Assembly: GCA_017642895.1 (NCBI GenBank)
Contig: JAEPON010000011.1
Span: 86,775-150,774, forward strand
DNA length: 64,000 nt
DNA from: Roseitalea sp.
GTDB taxonomy: Bacteria > Pseudomonadota > Alphaproteobacteria > Rhizobiales > Rhizobiaceae
Direction: 5' to 3'
Shown here: positions 43,467 through 53,146 of the stretch, in pieces
Numbering within the stretch: the first letter of the stretch is position 1
Layout of the letters: every line of letters begins with the position of its first letter
Program-made: the position numbers and the translations under genes
The notes under the pieces: model-generated
Database searches by the model: none
The model's input: the letters and a program-made list of their open reading frames with translations, nothing else
What the model was told of the DNA's origin: nothing

Positions 43467-44990
43467 ATGACACGATCAGCTAAATCGATCATTCTGGCCA
43501 GCGTGATGGCGCTTTCTGTCACAACCGGTGCGTACGGACAAAAGGCCAACGACACGCTTCGGATCGCCTTTGAGACCGAGGTCGATACGCTCGACATGTA
43601 TTTTACGACCCTGCGCCAGACCTACATCATGTCGCAGCTCGTGTATGACACGCTGGTCTACCGTCATCCCGAAACCGGAGCTTATTCCGGTCTTCTCGCA
43701 GAGAGCTGGGAGAGGATCGACGACCAGACGCTTGAGTTTCGTTTACGCCAGGGCGTCACGTTTCATAATGGCGAGCCGTTCAACGCCGATGACGTTGTGC
43801 ACACTCTCAATCACATGATCGCGCCCGACAGCGGCATTCGGACGGTTCGCAATGTCGGCTGGATCGCAAGTGTTGAGCGCGTCGACGACTACACCGTGCG
43901 TGTGAACTCCGATGGTCCGTTTCCACCGGCGCTCGAATACCTGTCGGGGCCGGTCGTCATCTATCCCGATGAATACTATGCCGAGGTCGGGCCGGAACGT
44001 TTCGGCGTGGCGCCGGTGGGAACCGGGCCGTACCGCGTGACCGAGATCGTACCCGGACAGCGCTTTGAGTTCGAGCGCAACGAAGACTACCATGCGGCCA
44101 GTCCGAAGGGCCGGCCGGACATCGGCCGCATCGTCGCGCGCACCATTCCCGATGCGAACACCCGGCTCGCGGAGCTGTTGTCCGGCGGGCTCGACTGGAT
44201 ATGGCGCCTGCCCACCGATCAGGCCGAGCGCATCGAGCCTGACGACGATTTCCGCCTCGTCAACGCTGAGACGATGCGGATCGGATTTGTCTATCTGGAC
44301 GCGGCCGGTCGCACCGGTGACGATAATCCTCTGACGGACGTTCGGGTGCGTCGCGCCATCATCCATGCGATCGACCGTGAAGCGATCGTCGACAACCTGA
44401 TCGGCGGTGCCTCCGAGGTTGTCCACGCGGCCTGCTATCCATCGCAGTTCGGATGCGAGCAGGATGTAGCGCGCTATGCCTACGATCCCGAACGGGCGCG
44501 AGCGCTGCTGGCCGAGGCGGGCTATCCGGAGGGCTTCGAAATCCGCTTCGGCGCCTATGCCGAACGCACCGGCGTCGAGGCGATGGCGGCCTATCTGGAG
44601 GCGGTCGGAATCACGGTGAACTTCAATTTCAACCGGTATGCGGCGGTGCGGGAGTTGATCCATGGCGACGAGATGCCGATGGCGCAGCGATCCTGGGGCT
44701 CCTATTCGATCAATGATGTCTCGGCGATCACCAGCGCTTTCTTCAAGCACTCGCAGGATGATTTCGCGCGCGATGATGATGTGCTGAACTGGCTTGAGGT
44801 GGCCGATACCACCGCCGATGAAGAGGCGCGTCTGGAAAACTACTCAAAGGCGCTGCAGCGGATTGCCGATCAAGCCTATTGGATCCCGACATGGACGTTC
44901 AATCGCTGGTATATGTTCTCAAGCGATCTGGACTTCACGCCGACCGTTGACGAGTTGCAGCATTTCTATCGGGCACGGTGGGTCGATTGA
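43467..44990 (+). CDS. Dpp/Opp-type periplasmic substrate-binding protein, second importer
   Basis: About 507 residues: Sec signal (IILASVMALSVTTGAYGQ) then an SBP_bac_5 fold with LRIAFETEVDTLDMYFTT, LEFRLRQGVTFHNGEPFNADDVVHTL and VRRAIIHAIDREAIVDNLIGG. The ATG at 43467 follows GGGAG; the frame is open from 43338 without homology. It starts the second Dpp-type importer operon, followed after about 300 bases by permeases and separate ATPases. Substrate unknown; dipeptidase- and acyltransferase-like genes downstream suggest modified peptides or amides. Confidence 0.93.
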   Translation: MTRSAKSIILASVMALSVTTGAYGQKANDTLRIAFETEVDTLDMYFTTLRQTYIMSQLVYDTLVYRHPETGAYSGLLAESWERIDDQTLEFRLRQGVTFHNGEPFNADDVVHTLNHMIAPDSGIRTVRNVGWIASVERVDDYTVRVNSDGPFPPALEYLSGPVVIYPDEYYAEVGPERFGVAPVGTGPYRVTEIVPGQRFEFERNEDYHAASPKGRPDIGRIVARTIPDANTRLAELLSGGLDWIWRLPTDQAERIEPDDDFRLVNAETMRIGFVYLDAAGRTGDDNPLTDVRVRRAIIHAIDREAIVDNLIGGASEVVHAACYPSQFGCEQDVARYAYDPERARALLAEAGYPEGFEIRFGAYAERTGVEAMAAYLEAVGITVNFNFNRYAAVRELIHGDEMPMAQRSWGSYSINDVSAITSAFFKHSQDDFARDDDVLNWLEVADTTADEEARLENYSKALQRIADQAYWIPTWTFNRWYMFSSDLDFTPTVDELQHFYRARWVD

Positions 44991-45292
44991 GGCGTCCCGG
45001 CCGCCGCAACAGCCTGCAGACCCGTCGGATCGCACGGGGTCTTGGAGAGAAACCGGGGGCGGGGCGCCGGCCGGCGCCTGCCCGCAGCGTTTGGCCGCAT
45101 CGGAGGTCGGACATTGCCGGGCGGCCCGGCACCTGCTCGAACGCGCGGGTCCGTACCAGACAGTATTGTCCTGGCGCTGCCGCTGATCTACCCCGGCCGG
45201 CGGACATTAATCAGCCCTCGCAGATCGGAGCGATGACCGGCCAACGCGGCCGGGCCGTCACTCCAGCGCGGTGAATCGATCAAAGGAAAGCC
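44991..45292. other. GC-rich intergenic gap inside the second importer operon
   Basis: 302 bases, very GC-rich, with several short open frames on both strands that have no recognisable motif. It may hold a processing or attenuation structure between the binding-protein and permease genes, a common place for differential expression, but I cannot identify one hairpin with confidence. Confidence 0.35.
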
Positions 45293-46210
45293 ATGCTTTA
45301 CTATTCGGTCAAACGGTTCGGCCTCGCGCTGCTGGTTGCGGTCGTGGTGTCGTTTCTCAGCTTCCAGCTTTTGTTTCTGGCCAGTGATCCCGCAATCGCG
45401 CTGGCCGGAGAGGCTGCGACGGAGGAGGACATCATAGCGATCCGCGAGTTCTATGGGTTCGACCGACCGGTGCTCGTCCAATACATCGACTGGTTGGGGC
45501 GCTTCATTCGCGGCGATTTCGGCTATAGCTACTATTTCAACTTGCCGGTGTCGGAACTGATACTCGGGCGCCTGGGCGTCACCTTTCAACTCGGTTTGGT
45601 CGCTGTGTTGCTGGCGATCGTCGTGGCCGTGCCGCTGGGCGTTGCGGCGGCGATCCGCCCCAACACGATCATCGATCGCACAGCGCTGGTCATATCGGTC
45701 CTCGGACAGGCGATGCCCAGCTTCTGGTTCGCGCTGGTTCTGATCGTCGTGTTCAGCGTCAATCTGCGATGGCTGCCGGCGTCGGGGGCAGACAGTTGGC
45801 AACATTTCATCCTGCCGACCATCGTCATCGCCTACTTTGCGATGCCGGCCATCATGCGCCTGACCCGGGGTGGGATGATCGAGGTGTTGTCGGCCGACTA
45901 TATTCGAACCGCCAAAGCAAAAGGCCTCAGACCCTTCAAGGTACTGTTCAAGCACGCGCTGCGCAACGCGATCATTCCCGTTGTCAGTCTTGCCGCCGTT
46001 CAGTTCGGCTTCATGCTCAGTGGCTCGATCGTCGTTGAGACCATCTTCGCCATCGATGGGGCGGGACAGTTGGCCTGGGAATCGATCAACCGCAACGATC
46101 TCGCCACGGTACAGGCGCTGATCCTGCTGTTCGCGATGATCTATGTGATGATCAACTTCTTGGCCGACCTGTTGAACGCCTGGCTCGATCCTCGCGTGAG
46201 GGTGGCCTGA
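45293..46210 (+). CDS. DppB-like ABC importer permease, second importer
   Basis: 305 residues with six membrane helices. Features: FYGFDRPVLVQYIDWLGRFIRGDFGYSY in the periplasmic loop and the cytoplasmic EAA loop DYIRTAKAKGLRPFKVLFKHALRNAIIPV, followed by ETIFAIDGAGQLAWESI. AAGGAAAG precedes the ATG. The stop overlaps the next permease start by one base (TGATG). Confidence 0.93.
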   Translation: MLYYSVKRFGLALLVAVVVSFLSFQLLFLASDPAIALAGEAATEEDIIAIREFYGFDRPVLVQYIDWLGRFIRGDFGYSYYFNLPVSELILGRLGVTFQLGLVAVLLAIVVAVPLGVAAAIRPNTIIDRTALVISVLGQAMPSFWFALVLIVVFSVNLRWLPASGADSWQHFILPTIVIAYFAMPAIMRLTRGGMIEVLSADYIRTAKAKGLRPFKVLFKHALRNAIIPVVSLAAVQFGFMLSGSIVVETIFAIDGAGQLAWESINRNDLATVQALILLFAMIYVMINFLADLLNAWLDPRVRVA

Positions 46211-47103
46211 TGGCGGCCGTCGACCACAATGCTCCGGTCGAGGCTGCCCCGTCGCCTCACCGGGCGATGCTGCGCCGCGCCCTGGCGCATGGCGGCGTCA
46301 CGATCGGTGCCGGATTGCTTCTGATCATCATCGTGATGGCGGTCATCGGTCCGTTTCTGATCGCGCACGGACCTTACGATCAGGATCTGACCGCGCGGCT
46401 GGTTCCGCCGATCTGGATGGAAGGCGGTTCCTGGGAGCATCCGTTTGGCACCGACCAGTTGGGTCGGGACTATCTGGCGCGACTGCTCTATGGCGCGCGT
46501 ATCTCGCTGATGATCGGTTTCGGCACCGTATTCATCGCCGGCACGATCGGAACGGTTCTCGGCGTCGCGGCGGGCTATTTCGGCGGACGCGTCGACATGG
46601 TCGTCACCTTCCTGATCAGCGTCCGGCTGTCCACCCCGCTGGTCCTGGTCGCGCTGGCCGTCGTTTCGATCGTCGGCGGTTCGCTGCAGGTTGTCGTGCT
46701 GGTGCTCGGCCTTTTGCTGTGGGACCGCTTCGCCGTGGTGATGCGCGCCTCGACGATGCAGTTGCGCGCGATCGAATATGTCACCGCGGCGCGGGCGATC
46801 GGTTGTTCGACCCCGCGCATCCTTACGCGCGAAATCATGCCGAACGTCATGAACAACCTGATCGTCGTGACCACGCTGGAGATGGCGCATGCGATCCTGC
46901 TTGAAGCGGTGCTTTCGTTTCTGGGGCTCGGCGTCAAGCCGCCGACGCCTTCCTGGGGGCTGATGATCGCCGAGGGGCGCGAGGTGTTGCTGTTTGAGCC
47001 CTGGCTGATCACCATTCCCGGCCTGGCGCTGCTGACCCTGGTCCTGTCGATCAATCTGGTCGGCGACGGCATCCGAGACGTCACCAGCCCGGAGGACCGC
47101 TGA
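46210..47103 (+). CDS. DppC-like ABC importer permease, second importer
   Basis: 297 residues: an N-terminal helix (VTIGAGLLLIIIVMAVIGPF), EHPFGTDQLGRDYLARLLYG, and the EAA loop EYVTAARAIGCSTPRILTREIMPNVMNNL, then SFLGLGVKPPTPSWGLMIAEGR, a DppC/OppC hallmark. It overlaps both neighbours by one base. It forms the channel with the DppB-like protein. Confidence 0.93.
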   Translation: MAAVDHNAPVEAAPSPHRAMLRRALAHGGVTIGAGLLLIIIVMAVIGPFLIAHGPYDQDLTARLVPPIWMEGGSWEHPFGTDQLGRDYLARLLYGARISLMIGFGTVFIAGTIGTVLGVAAGYFGGRVDMVVTFLISVRLSTPLVLVALAVVSIVGGSLQVVVLVLGLLLWDRFAVVMRASTMQLRAIEYVTAARAIGCSTPRILTREIMPNVMNNLIVVTTLEMAHAILLEAVLSFLGLGVKPPTPSWGLMIAEGREVLLFEPWLITIPGLALLTLVLSINLVGDGIRDVTSPEDR

Positions 47104-48113
47104 TGAAACCGCTTCTTGAGGTGGAGGACCTCGTCGTCGACATTCCCGTTGCGGGCGGAGACTTGCATGCCGTGCGCGGTATCGACCTGAGTGTGGAAAA
47201 GGGCGAAACCCTCTGCATCGTCGGTGAATCCGGATGCGGCAAGTCACTGACCTCGCTTGCGATCATGGACCTCCTGCCGACCAAGGCGCGCCGACATGCT
47301 GCGCGCATCGCGTTCGACGGCATCGAGATACAATCGCTGCGTCCGCGTCAGATGGCCGATATGCGCGGTGACCGAATGGCGATGATCTTCCAGGAACCGA
47401 TGACCTCGCTCAACCCGTCCTACACGATCGGCAATCAGTTGATCGAGACGTATCTGGCGCACCGGCGGACATCGACGAAGGAAGCGCGCGACCGGGCGAT
47501 CGACTTGCTCGAGCGTGTCGGTATCACTGCGGCGGCAAGTCGGCTGGCGCATTATCCGCATCAGCTGTCCGGCGGTTTGCGGCAGCGTGTCATGATCGCG
47601 ATGTCGCTGATGTGCGAGCCTGAGCTGATCATCGCCGATGAACCGACCACGGCGCTGGACGTGACGATCCAGGCTCAGATTCTGCTGTTGCTGGCCGAAT
47701 TGCAGCGTGAGCTGGGCATGGCGATGATCCTGATCACGCATGATCTCGGCGTCGTTGCCCGTGTTGCCGACAAGGTGGCGGTCATGTATGCGGGCGAGAT
47801 CGTCGAAGCCGGCCGGGCGACCGATGTCTTCGCCAGTCCGTCGCATCCTTACACGACCGGACTCTTGGAGTGCATTCCGGTGCCAGGCAAGACAGCGCCC
47901 GGCGCGCGCCTGGGGACCATTGGCGGCATCGTGCCGTCGCTGGTCGGCGATGTCGCAGGATGCGCGTTTCGCGACAGGTGCCGATTTGCGGCACCCACCT
48001 GCGCCGAGCCCGCGCCGGCCCAGACGGCGTCCGTTGGTCATTCGTATCGGTGCTGGTTCCCTGAAGGGGCGCGCATGCCGTCAACGGTCGAAGGGTTGGT
48101 CCATGGTCACTGA
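47103..48113 (+). CDS. DppD-like ABC importer ATPase, second importer
   Basis: 336 residues: Walker [12 protein letters not shown], signature LSGGLRQRV, Walker [12 protein letters not shown], switch His in ITHDLGVVA, and the oligopeptide-type C-terminal region with [14 protein letters not shown], four cysteines that in DppD-type ATPases can bind a [4Fe-4S] cluster. Unlike the other two Dpp systems in this window, its ATPases are separate proteins. Confidence 0.93.
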   Translation: MKPLLEVEDLVVDIPVAGGDLHAVRGIDLSVEKGETLCIVGESGCGKSLTSLAIMDLLPTKARRHAARIAFDGIEIQSLRPRQMADMRGDRMAMIFQEPMTSLNPSYTIGNQLIETYLAHRRTSTKEARDRAIDLLERVGITAAASRLAHYPHQLSGGLRQRVMIAMSLMCEPELIIADEPTTALDVTIQAQILLLLAELQRELGMAMILITHDLGVVARVADKVAVMYAGEIVEAGRATDVFASPSHPYTTGLLECIPVPGKTAPGARLGTIGGIVPSLVGDVAGCAFRDRCRFAAPTCAEPAPAQTASVGHSYRCWFPEGARMPSTVEGLVHGH

Positions 48114-49146
48114 TCCACCCACTACGGCGCACCCGGTCCTCGAACTGCGCGCAGTGTCCAAGGTCTACCGTGTTCAGACGACCATGTTCAACCGGCCCCG
48201 CGACCTGCGCGCCGTCGACGATGTCTCGCTGCAGCTGCATCGTGGCGACGTGCTTGGGCTTGTCGGGGAATCCGGATGCGGCAAGTCAACCTTGTCGCGG
48301 CTGCTGCTGGGGCTTGAGGCGCCAACTTCCGGCGAAGTGCTGATCGACGGCAAGCCGATGACCGGGACCAGCATTCGGGACCGGGCGCGGCGAATCCAGC
48401 CGATTTTCCAGGACCCCTATGCTTCGCTCAATCCGCGCAAGACGGTCGCCGACATCATCGCGTTGCCGTTGCGCGTGCACAGCATCGGCGAGCGCTCCGA
48501 TGATGCCAAGCGGGTGACCGAGATGATGGATCGCGTCGGGCTGCCCGCGCGCATGCTGCTAAACTATCCCAATCAGCTCTCCGGCGGCCAACGCCAACGC
48601 GTTGCGATTGCGCGCGCACTCGTCATGCGACCGGAGATCATCATATGCGACGAACCGACCTCGGCGCTCGACGTTTCCGTGCAGAGCCAGATCCTCAACC
48701 TATTGATGGATCTCCACGACGAGTTCGGGCTCACCTACCTGTTCATCAGCCACGATCTATCGGTGGTTCAGCATATCGCATCGCGTGTGGCTGTGATGTA
48801 TCTCGGCAGGATCATCGAGGCGCGCAAAAGCACTCAACTATTCGCGGACCCTCTTCACCCCTACTCCAAAGCCCTGCTGGACTCGGTGTTGACCCCGGAA
48901 ATCGGGATGGGCCTGCCCGAGACGAACCTTGGTGCGACTTTCCCGAATCCAATCGACCCGCCGCCGGGTTGCGCCTTTCACCCTCGATGCGGCCACGCCA
49001 TGCAGCGGTGCCATAAGGAGCGCCCGCCGACATTGCGCGAGGGAAGCGATCGTGTCGAATGCTGGCTGCATGACGACTTGGAAGCTGAACAGACACGAGC
49101 CGTGGATGCGCAGCGATCCACAGCTGCGACGCCGGATACAGTTTAG
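48103..49146 (+). CDS. DppF-like ABC importer ATPase, second importer
   Basis: About 347 residues: VYRVQTTMFNRPRDLRAVDD, Walker [12 protein letters not shown], signature LSGGQRQRV, Walker B IICDEPTSALD, ISHDLSVVQ, and the C-terminal CAFHPRCGHAMQRC motif. I chose the ATG at 48103 (MVTDPPT), which overlaps the preceding gene by 11 bases; the frame is open from 47740 but that part is a shadow of the first ATPase. Confidence 0.93.
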   Translation: MVTDPPTTAHPVLELRAVSKVYRVQTTMFNRPRDLRAVDDVSLQLHRGDVLGLVGESGCGKSTLSRLLLGLEAPTSGEVLIDGKPMTGTSIRDRARRIQPIFQDPYASLNPRKTVADIIALPLRVHSIGERSDDAKRVTEMMDRVGLPARMLLNYPNQLSGGQRQRVAIARALVMRPEIIICDEPTSALDVSVQSQILNLLMDLHDEFGLTYLFISHDLSVVQHIASRVAVMYLGRIIEARKSTQLFADPLHPYSKALLDSVLTPEIGMGLPETNLGATFPNPIDPPPGCAFHPRCGHAMQRCHKERPPTLREGSDRVECWLHDDLEAEQTRAVDAQRSTAATPDTV

Positions 49147-49164
49147 GTGGTGCCGGCCGATCGC

Positions 49165-50166
49165 TCAGTTGGGCGATGACACCGCTGCCAGCCCGACCAT
49201 GCCCACCGATTTGGTCCTTCGCACCTGGCCGGGCGTCTGGCCGTACTTCCGCTTGAAAGCGATCGTGAAATTGGAGACGTGGTTGTATCCCACTTCGTAG
49301 GCGATCTGCTTGATCGGCATATCGGTAGCGGTCAGCAATTCGGTCGCTTTCATCATCCTTATCTCCAATATGTAGTCGCCGATGGTCTTGCCGAAGCGGG
49401 ATTTGAAGGTATGGGACAGTCTGGAACTGGACATCGAAAAGGTCCTGGCGATGTCGAGGACGGAAATCGCCTGCAGCCCGTTCGCATCGATGTAGCGTCT
49501 GATCGCGCTTGCCTTGCAACGCGCCTGTGCCGAGTCAGGCTGTTCCTTGGCACGCAAAATCTCGTTTGCGGCAAGAAACATCAGTTCGCGCGATTTTAGC
49601 AGCAGGTATTCGCCAATCAGCATGTCGTGGACCGCGGGATTGATGATCTGCTCGGCAACCTGCCTCATGTCAGCGAGGAGCGGCTGCTCCGTCCAGAAGA
49701 AATCCCGGCCGAACTGCAGATCGGCGAACTCCTGGATCGACGGATCGGCCATGTCCCGCCAGAGTCTCGGCGGCCTTGTAATGTCAAAGCCCACCGAAAC
49801 ACCCGAATAGGTGCCGCCGGTCACCCACTCATTGATCTTGGCCATGCCGCGCGGCTGGAAATAGGTGACAAAACGCGGCGTGTTCAACGCATAGCGAGCG
49901 TGCCCCAGAAGCTCGATCTCTCGCCGGCCGTCGAGGTGGAACAGAAATATCAGCCGCCCGCTACCCGGCTCTTCTGCGCGAAAAGGCCCTTTCAGTTGCA
50001 CCTGCTTGACCGTCAGCAGGCACGAATCGTCCAGAACAAATCCATCCTCATAGCCGTCTCCGAGTTCAGCCGGAGGATTCAACCGGACCGAGCGGGGAAA
50101 GCCGTAAGGGTGACGTTCAGCACGGTGAAACACCGCCTGGTGATTCAGATAGCCTCCAAGATCCAT
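49165..50166 (-). CDS. AraC-family regulator
   Basis: About 333 residues with an N-terminal sensor part (DDSCLLTVKQVQLKGPFRAEE) and a C-terminal double HTH: ISVLDIARTFSMSSSRLSHTF and MPIKQIAYEVGYNHVSNFTIAFKRKYGQTPGQVRR. I chose the ATG at 50166 (MDLGGYLN); the frame continues to 50208. Its 3' end faces the importer operon and its 5' end faces the dipeptidase-like gene, so it may regulate either. Confidence 0.88.
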   Translation of the reverse strand: MDLGGYLNHQAVFHRAERHPYGFPRSVRLNPPAELGDGYEDGFVLDDSCLLTVKQVQLKGPFRAEEPGSGRLIFLFHLDGRREIELLGHARYALNTPRFVTYFQPRGMAKINEWVTGGTYSGVSVGFDITRPPRLWRDMADPSIQEFADLQFGRDFFWTEQPLLADMRQVAEQIINPAVHDMLIGEYLLLKSRELMFLAANEILRAKEQPDSAQARCKASAIRRYIDANGLQAISVLDIARTFSMSSSRLSHTFKSRFGKTIGDYILEIRMMKATELLTATDMPIKQIAYEVGYNHVSNFTIAFKRKYGQTPGQVRRTKSVGMVGLAAVSSPN

Positions 50167-50477
50167 CGAACGCGCCTGGTGCCTCCCTGCTGTTGGCGAT
50201 CTCGTCACTTTGCACGTCCGCCGAGGGGCGGGTCAATCGCCCGAGGGCCCAATAGCGTGCCGGCACTTGATACCGGGTGTGTCCATTGCGCGGTCAAATA
50301 CATGGCGAAGTCCTGCTTTGCATAAAAGATCGGCCCGGGCGCATAGCAATCCAGGATCGCTCCATCCGGACGTACCGCTATGCTGTCGGCGAGTTGACAA
50401 ACCGTAGGTCGGCAACGGTCGTCGCTGCGACGGGTCGGCCTCAGCAAGATCGCCGAACATCCGAACCGGAGAAGGAC

Positions 50478-51458
50478 ATGAAAACCCGCGAGTTGATCGA
50501 AAAGAGTTTTGTCTGCGATGTCGTCTGGCCAATCCGCCCGCAATACGACAACACCTATGAGTCCCTCGATCGGTTTAGGAAAGCCGGCTTCGACATGGTT
50601 TCCGTCACACTGGCGGGAGACCAGCACAACATCAGCGAAGCCGTGCAGATGGTAGCGTCCCACCGTCGCCAGGTGATCGACCGGTCCGACCGCTTGGTGC
50701 TGTTCAAAACGCTCGGTGATCTGGACCGCGCCAGAGCGGAGGGCAAGCTGTGTGTGATGTTCCACTTCGAGGGGTCGCGACCCTATGAGCGCAACATCGA
50801 CATGATCGGCGTGTTCTTCGATCTGGGCATCCGCTTCAACCTTTTGGCGTTCAACAACACCAATTCGGCGGGCGGCGGCGCCGTCGAGGCGGTCGATCCC
50901 GGCCTGACGGCCTACGGAAGGCGGGTCGTCCGCGAGATGGACCGGGTCGGCATGGCGCTCGACCTCAGCCATACCGGCCGCAAGACCTCCATGGAGGCGA
51001 TGGCGCTTTATTCGAAGCCGCCGATCTTCTCCCATCACGGCTCCGATGCGGTGTTCAGCCATCCCAGGAACCTGACCGACGCGCAGTTGAAAGCCTGCGC
51101 CGAACGGGGCGGTGTCGCCGGCGTATCGGGCGCCAACATGTATTTGGGTAACGATGACTGCAGTCCAGAGCGGCTCTTCGCCCATATCGACCACATTGCC
51201 GGACTTGTCGGGGCGGAGCATATCGGCTTTGGCTTTGACGTCATCTTCAATGGCGCCGAACTCGACAAGTTCTTCCGCGCGCGGCCCGAGGAGTGGCCGT
51301 TCACCCAGGACCCCAATTGGCCGGGCTCGCGCACATTCGTGCCCGAACAGCTTGATGCGCTCGTCGGGCTGATGGTCGAACACGGCTATACCGACGATCA
51401 GGTCACCGGCATCGTGGGTGGCAATTTCAAGCGCGTCTTTGCGGCGCATTGGGCTTGA
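50478..51458 (+). CDS. M19 dipeptidase-like amidohydrolase with altered metal site
   Basis: 326 residues of the peptidase M19 (renal/membrane dipeptidase) TIM barrel: FHFEGSRPY (E98), LDLSHTGRKT (H165), PPIFSHHGSDAVFSHPRNLTD (H186, R197) and the C-terminal GIVGGNFKRVFAAHW. The first metal pair, normally HxD in DGHND, reads CDVVWP (13-18) here, so one zinc site appears lost or rebuilt. It has no signal peptide. M19 enzymes cleave dipeptides, including D-residues and beta-lactams; this one may act on another amide. The stop overlaps the next start (TGATG). Confidence 0.82.
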   Translation: MKTRELIEKSFVCDVVWPIRPQYDNTYESLDRFRKAGFDMVSVTLAGDQHNISEAVQMVASHRRQVIDRSDRLVLFKTLGDLDRARAEGKLCVMFHFEGSRPYERNIDMIGVFFDLGIRFNLLAFNNTNSAGGGAVEAVDPGLTAYGRRVVREMDRVGMALDLSHTGRKTSMEAMALYSKPPIFSHHGSDAVFSHPRNLTDAQLKACAERGGVAGVSGANMYLGNDDCSPERLFAHIDHIAGLVGAEHIGFGFDVIFNGAELDKFFRARPEEWPFTQDPNWPGSRTFVPEQLDALVGLMVEHGYTDDQVTGIVGGNFKRVFAAHWA

Positions 51459-51856
51459 TGATGGCCGCTCCTTCATCGCCTGCGACACCGACCGACGGCG
51501 TAGATCTGGCGCCGAACGCGGTGACCGTTCTGTTCTTCATCAAGCGTGCAGATCACCTGTCGCTTGGCGAGTTCTACACCTGGTGGCTGGAGACGCACAT
51601 TCCGCATGTTTGCCGCGATCAGGCGCCCTATCTGGCCAGCTACCAGATCTGTCGACCAGACGAAGCGCTGTCCGTGCTGCCCGGCGGGATCGCCGACGGT
51701 GATCTTGATTGGGATGGCGTTGCGATCCAGGCTTTCCGAAGCGAGGCCGACTATCTGGCGGTCTATGGCAAGAAGGAGCGTGCCACCACGCGCGATACGC
51801 TCAATCACATCAAGCGCATCAAGCGCATGATCACGCGGCGCACGGCGGTTTTTTGA
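51458..51856 (+). CDS. EthD-like ferredoxin-fold protein
   Basis: 132 residues with the EthD/DABB-like pattern VTVLFFIKRADHLSLGEFYTWWLETHIPHV followed by YLASYQICRP and a second strand-helix unit near IQAFRSEADYLAVYG. EthD-like proteins are small alpha/beta-barrel dimers that act as accessory or cyclase/hydratase proteins in catabolic pathways; no exact role can be given. It is translationally coupled to the M19-like gene (TGATG), suggesting a shared pathway. Confidence 0.7.
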   Translation: MMAAPSSPATPTDGVDLAPNAVTVLFFIKRADHLSLGEFYTWWLETHIPHVCRDQAPYLASYQICRPDEALSVLPGGIADGDLDWDGVAIQAFRSEADYLAVYGKKERATTRDTLNHIKRIKRMITRRTAVF

Positions 51857-51860
51857 GACT

Positions 51861-52943
51861 CTAGCGGTCAAATCCGAGCGTAACCCATTCGCCCCTGTCG
51901 GCTTGTCCACGACAAGCCGACATGACTCGCTGTCGGGGGTCGAACAGCGCAACCGCGTTAGTCACCGCACCCGACTCGTCTTCGGCATAACGGTTGATGG
52001 AGAGCCTGCCTTCCGAGCGGTCGCCCATCATGGTCTTCAGCGTTTCCAGCGTATGCGGCTTCCGCTCGTCGACAAGGGCGGTCAAACGCTCCAGCCTCGG
52101 GATCGTGCTTTCCGACAGCGCGTCCTCGATCTCTCGGTTGTCTGTAAACAGGCAATGATTAGTGCGCGCCACCGGCCCGTCGGCCGTGTCGCGTTCAAAG
52201 GCGCTGACGGGTGTCCGCTCCCATTCGATACCGCCCTGCTGCGTGCCCACCCAATAGGAATGAGCGCCGGCGACGGGAGCCGACTGAAGCACTGCGCTGG
52301 CCGCCTGTCGGCTCGCCTGGGCGAGTGCCTTATGCAGCACGCTCAGATAGGGAACCCCGATGCGCGAAAACCGGGTCTTGAGATTGTTGGTGCCGACCGC
52401 GATCCCAGCGGCGTTCATGCCCATCAGCGTCTGGCACCCGGCGCAGGTCGCCGTCCAAGTCTCCAAGCCATCGGTCGGCATGCGATGCAACGCGATGACG
52501 AAATCCATGTCCGGCCCGTTCAGGTCCCAGGTCTGGCCGAAGAGGCTGGTCCCGCCCGCGCACATATCGCCAGGCAGGAGCGCGGTGGTGCATCCTTCGT
52601 CGCCGGCAGGCGGCGGGGCGTCCGGCAGCGCGATGATGTCGCGTACGTCGGTCATGTTGGCGGCTGTGAACAGCCGCACGGGGTCCACCTGGGCACCGCG
52701 TGCGATGCCGTGATGCTCGTCGACCCCTTGGGGATCGAAGACTGACGTGCGGTCCAGACATTCCGCACCCGCCGCGATCAGCCGGTCGACCGCACCAGTG
52801 CCGATACCGTCCAAATAGGCCGCAACCGCGGTCATTCGGGCGTCGATGAATTGGCGGATCATCGGCCGGAAATGCGTGCCGTACTGTATGCCCATCTCGC
52901 GGGCGTTGCCGCAAACCCGGAGTTTTGGAAGCGTGAGCTTCAT
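51861..52943 (-). CDS. C45-family autoproteolytic acyltransferase/hydrolase
   Basis: 360 residues, similar to isopenicillin-N acyltransferase-like Ntn hydrolases. GNAREMGIQYGTHFRPMI gives the conserved front, DEGCTTALLPGDMCAGGTSLFGQTWDLN contains the nucleophile Cys (GC-T-T) exposed by autocleavage and the downstream Asp, and ARTNHCLFTD fits the substrate-pocket Asn-His region. It lacks a signal peptide. It is convergent with the M19/EthD pair. A broken relative lies at 26020. Acyl-amide hydrolysis or transfer on an imported compound is the likely role. Confidence 0.88.
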   Translation of the reverse strand: MKLTLPKLRVCGNAREMGIQYGTHFRPMIRQFIDARMTAVAAYLDGIGTGAVDRLIAAGAECLDRTSVFDPQGVDEHHGIARGAQVDPVRLFTAANMTDVRDIIALPDAPPPAGDEGCTTALLPGDMCAGGTSLFGQTWDLNGPDMDFVIALHRMPTDGLETWTATCAGCQTLMGMNAAGIAVGTNNLKTRFSRIGVPYLSVLHKALAQASRQAASAVLQSAPVAGAHSYWVGTQQGGIEWERTPVSAFERDTADGPVARTNHCLFTDNREIEDALSESTIPRLERLTALVDERKPHTLETLKTMMGDRSEGRLSINRYAEDESGAVTNAVALFDPRQRVMSACRGQADRGEWVTLGFDR

Positions 52944-53146
52944 CGCGCAATTCCTGCTTGTCTTCTTCGCCGGCGGATCAGCCGGTAGCCACTCTATCGT
53001 GCTCGGCGGCGACCGACACCATGGCGGCTTATGATAGTCGCTCGATCTTTATTCGTTGGAGCACACCGCGGTACGTCTGCATAAGGACATAGCGGGCTAC
53101 CGACTTTGCGATCCAAGCCGAACCTTCCGAACCGCTCCTCGGATGA

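Noticed and set aside
46141..47247. A 368-codon minus-strand frame opposite the second importer permease
   Set aside because: Arg/Gln/Asp-rich translation without any domain; the plus-strand permease is certain.
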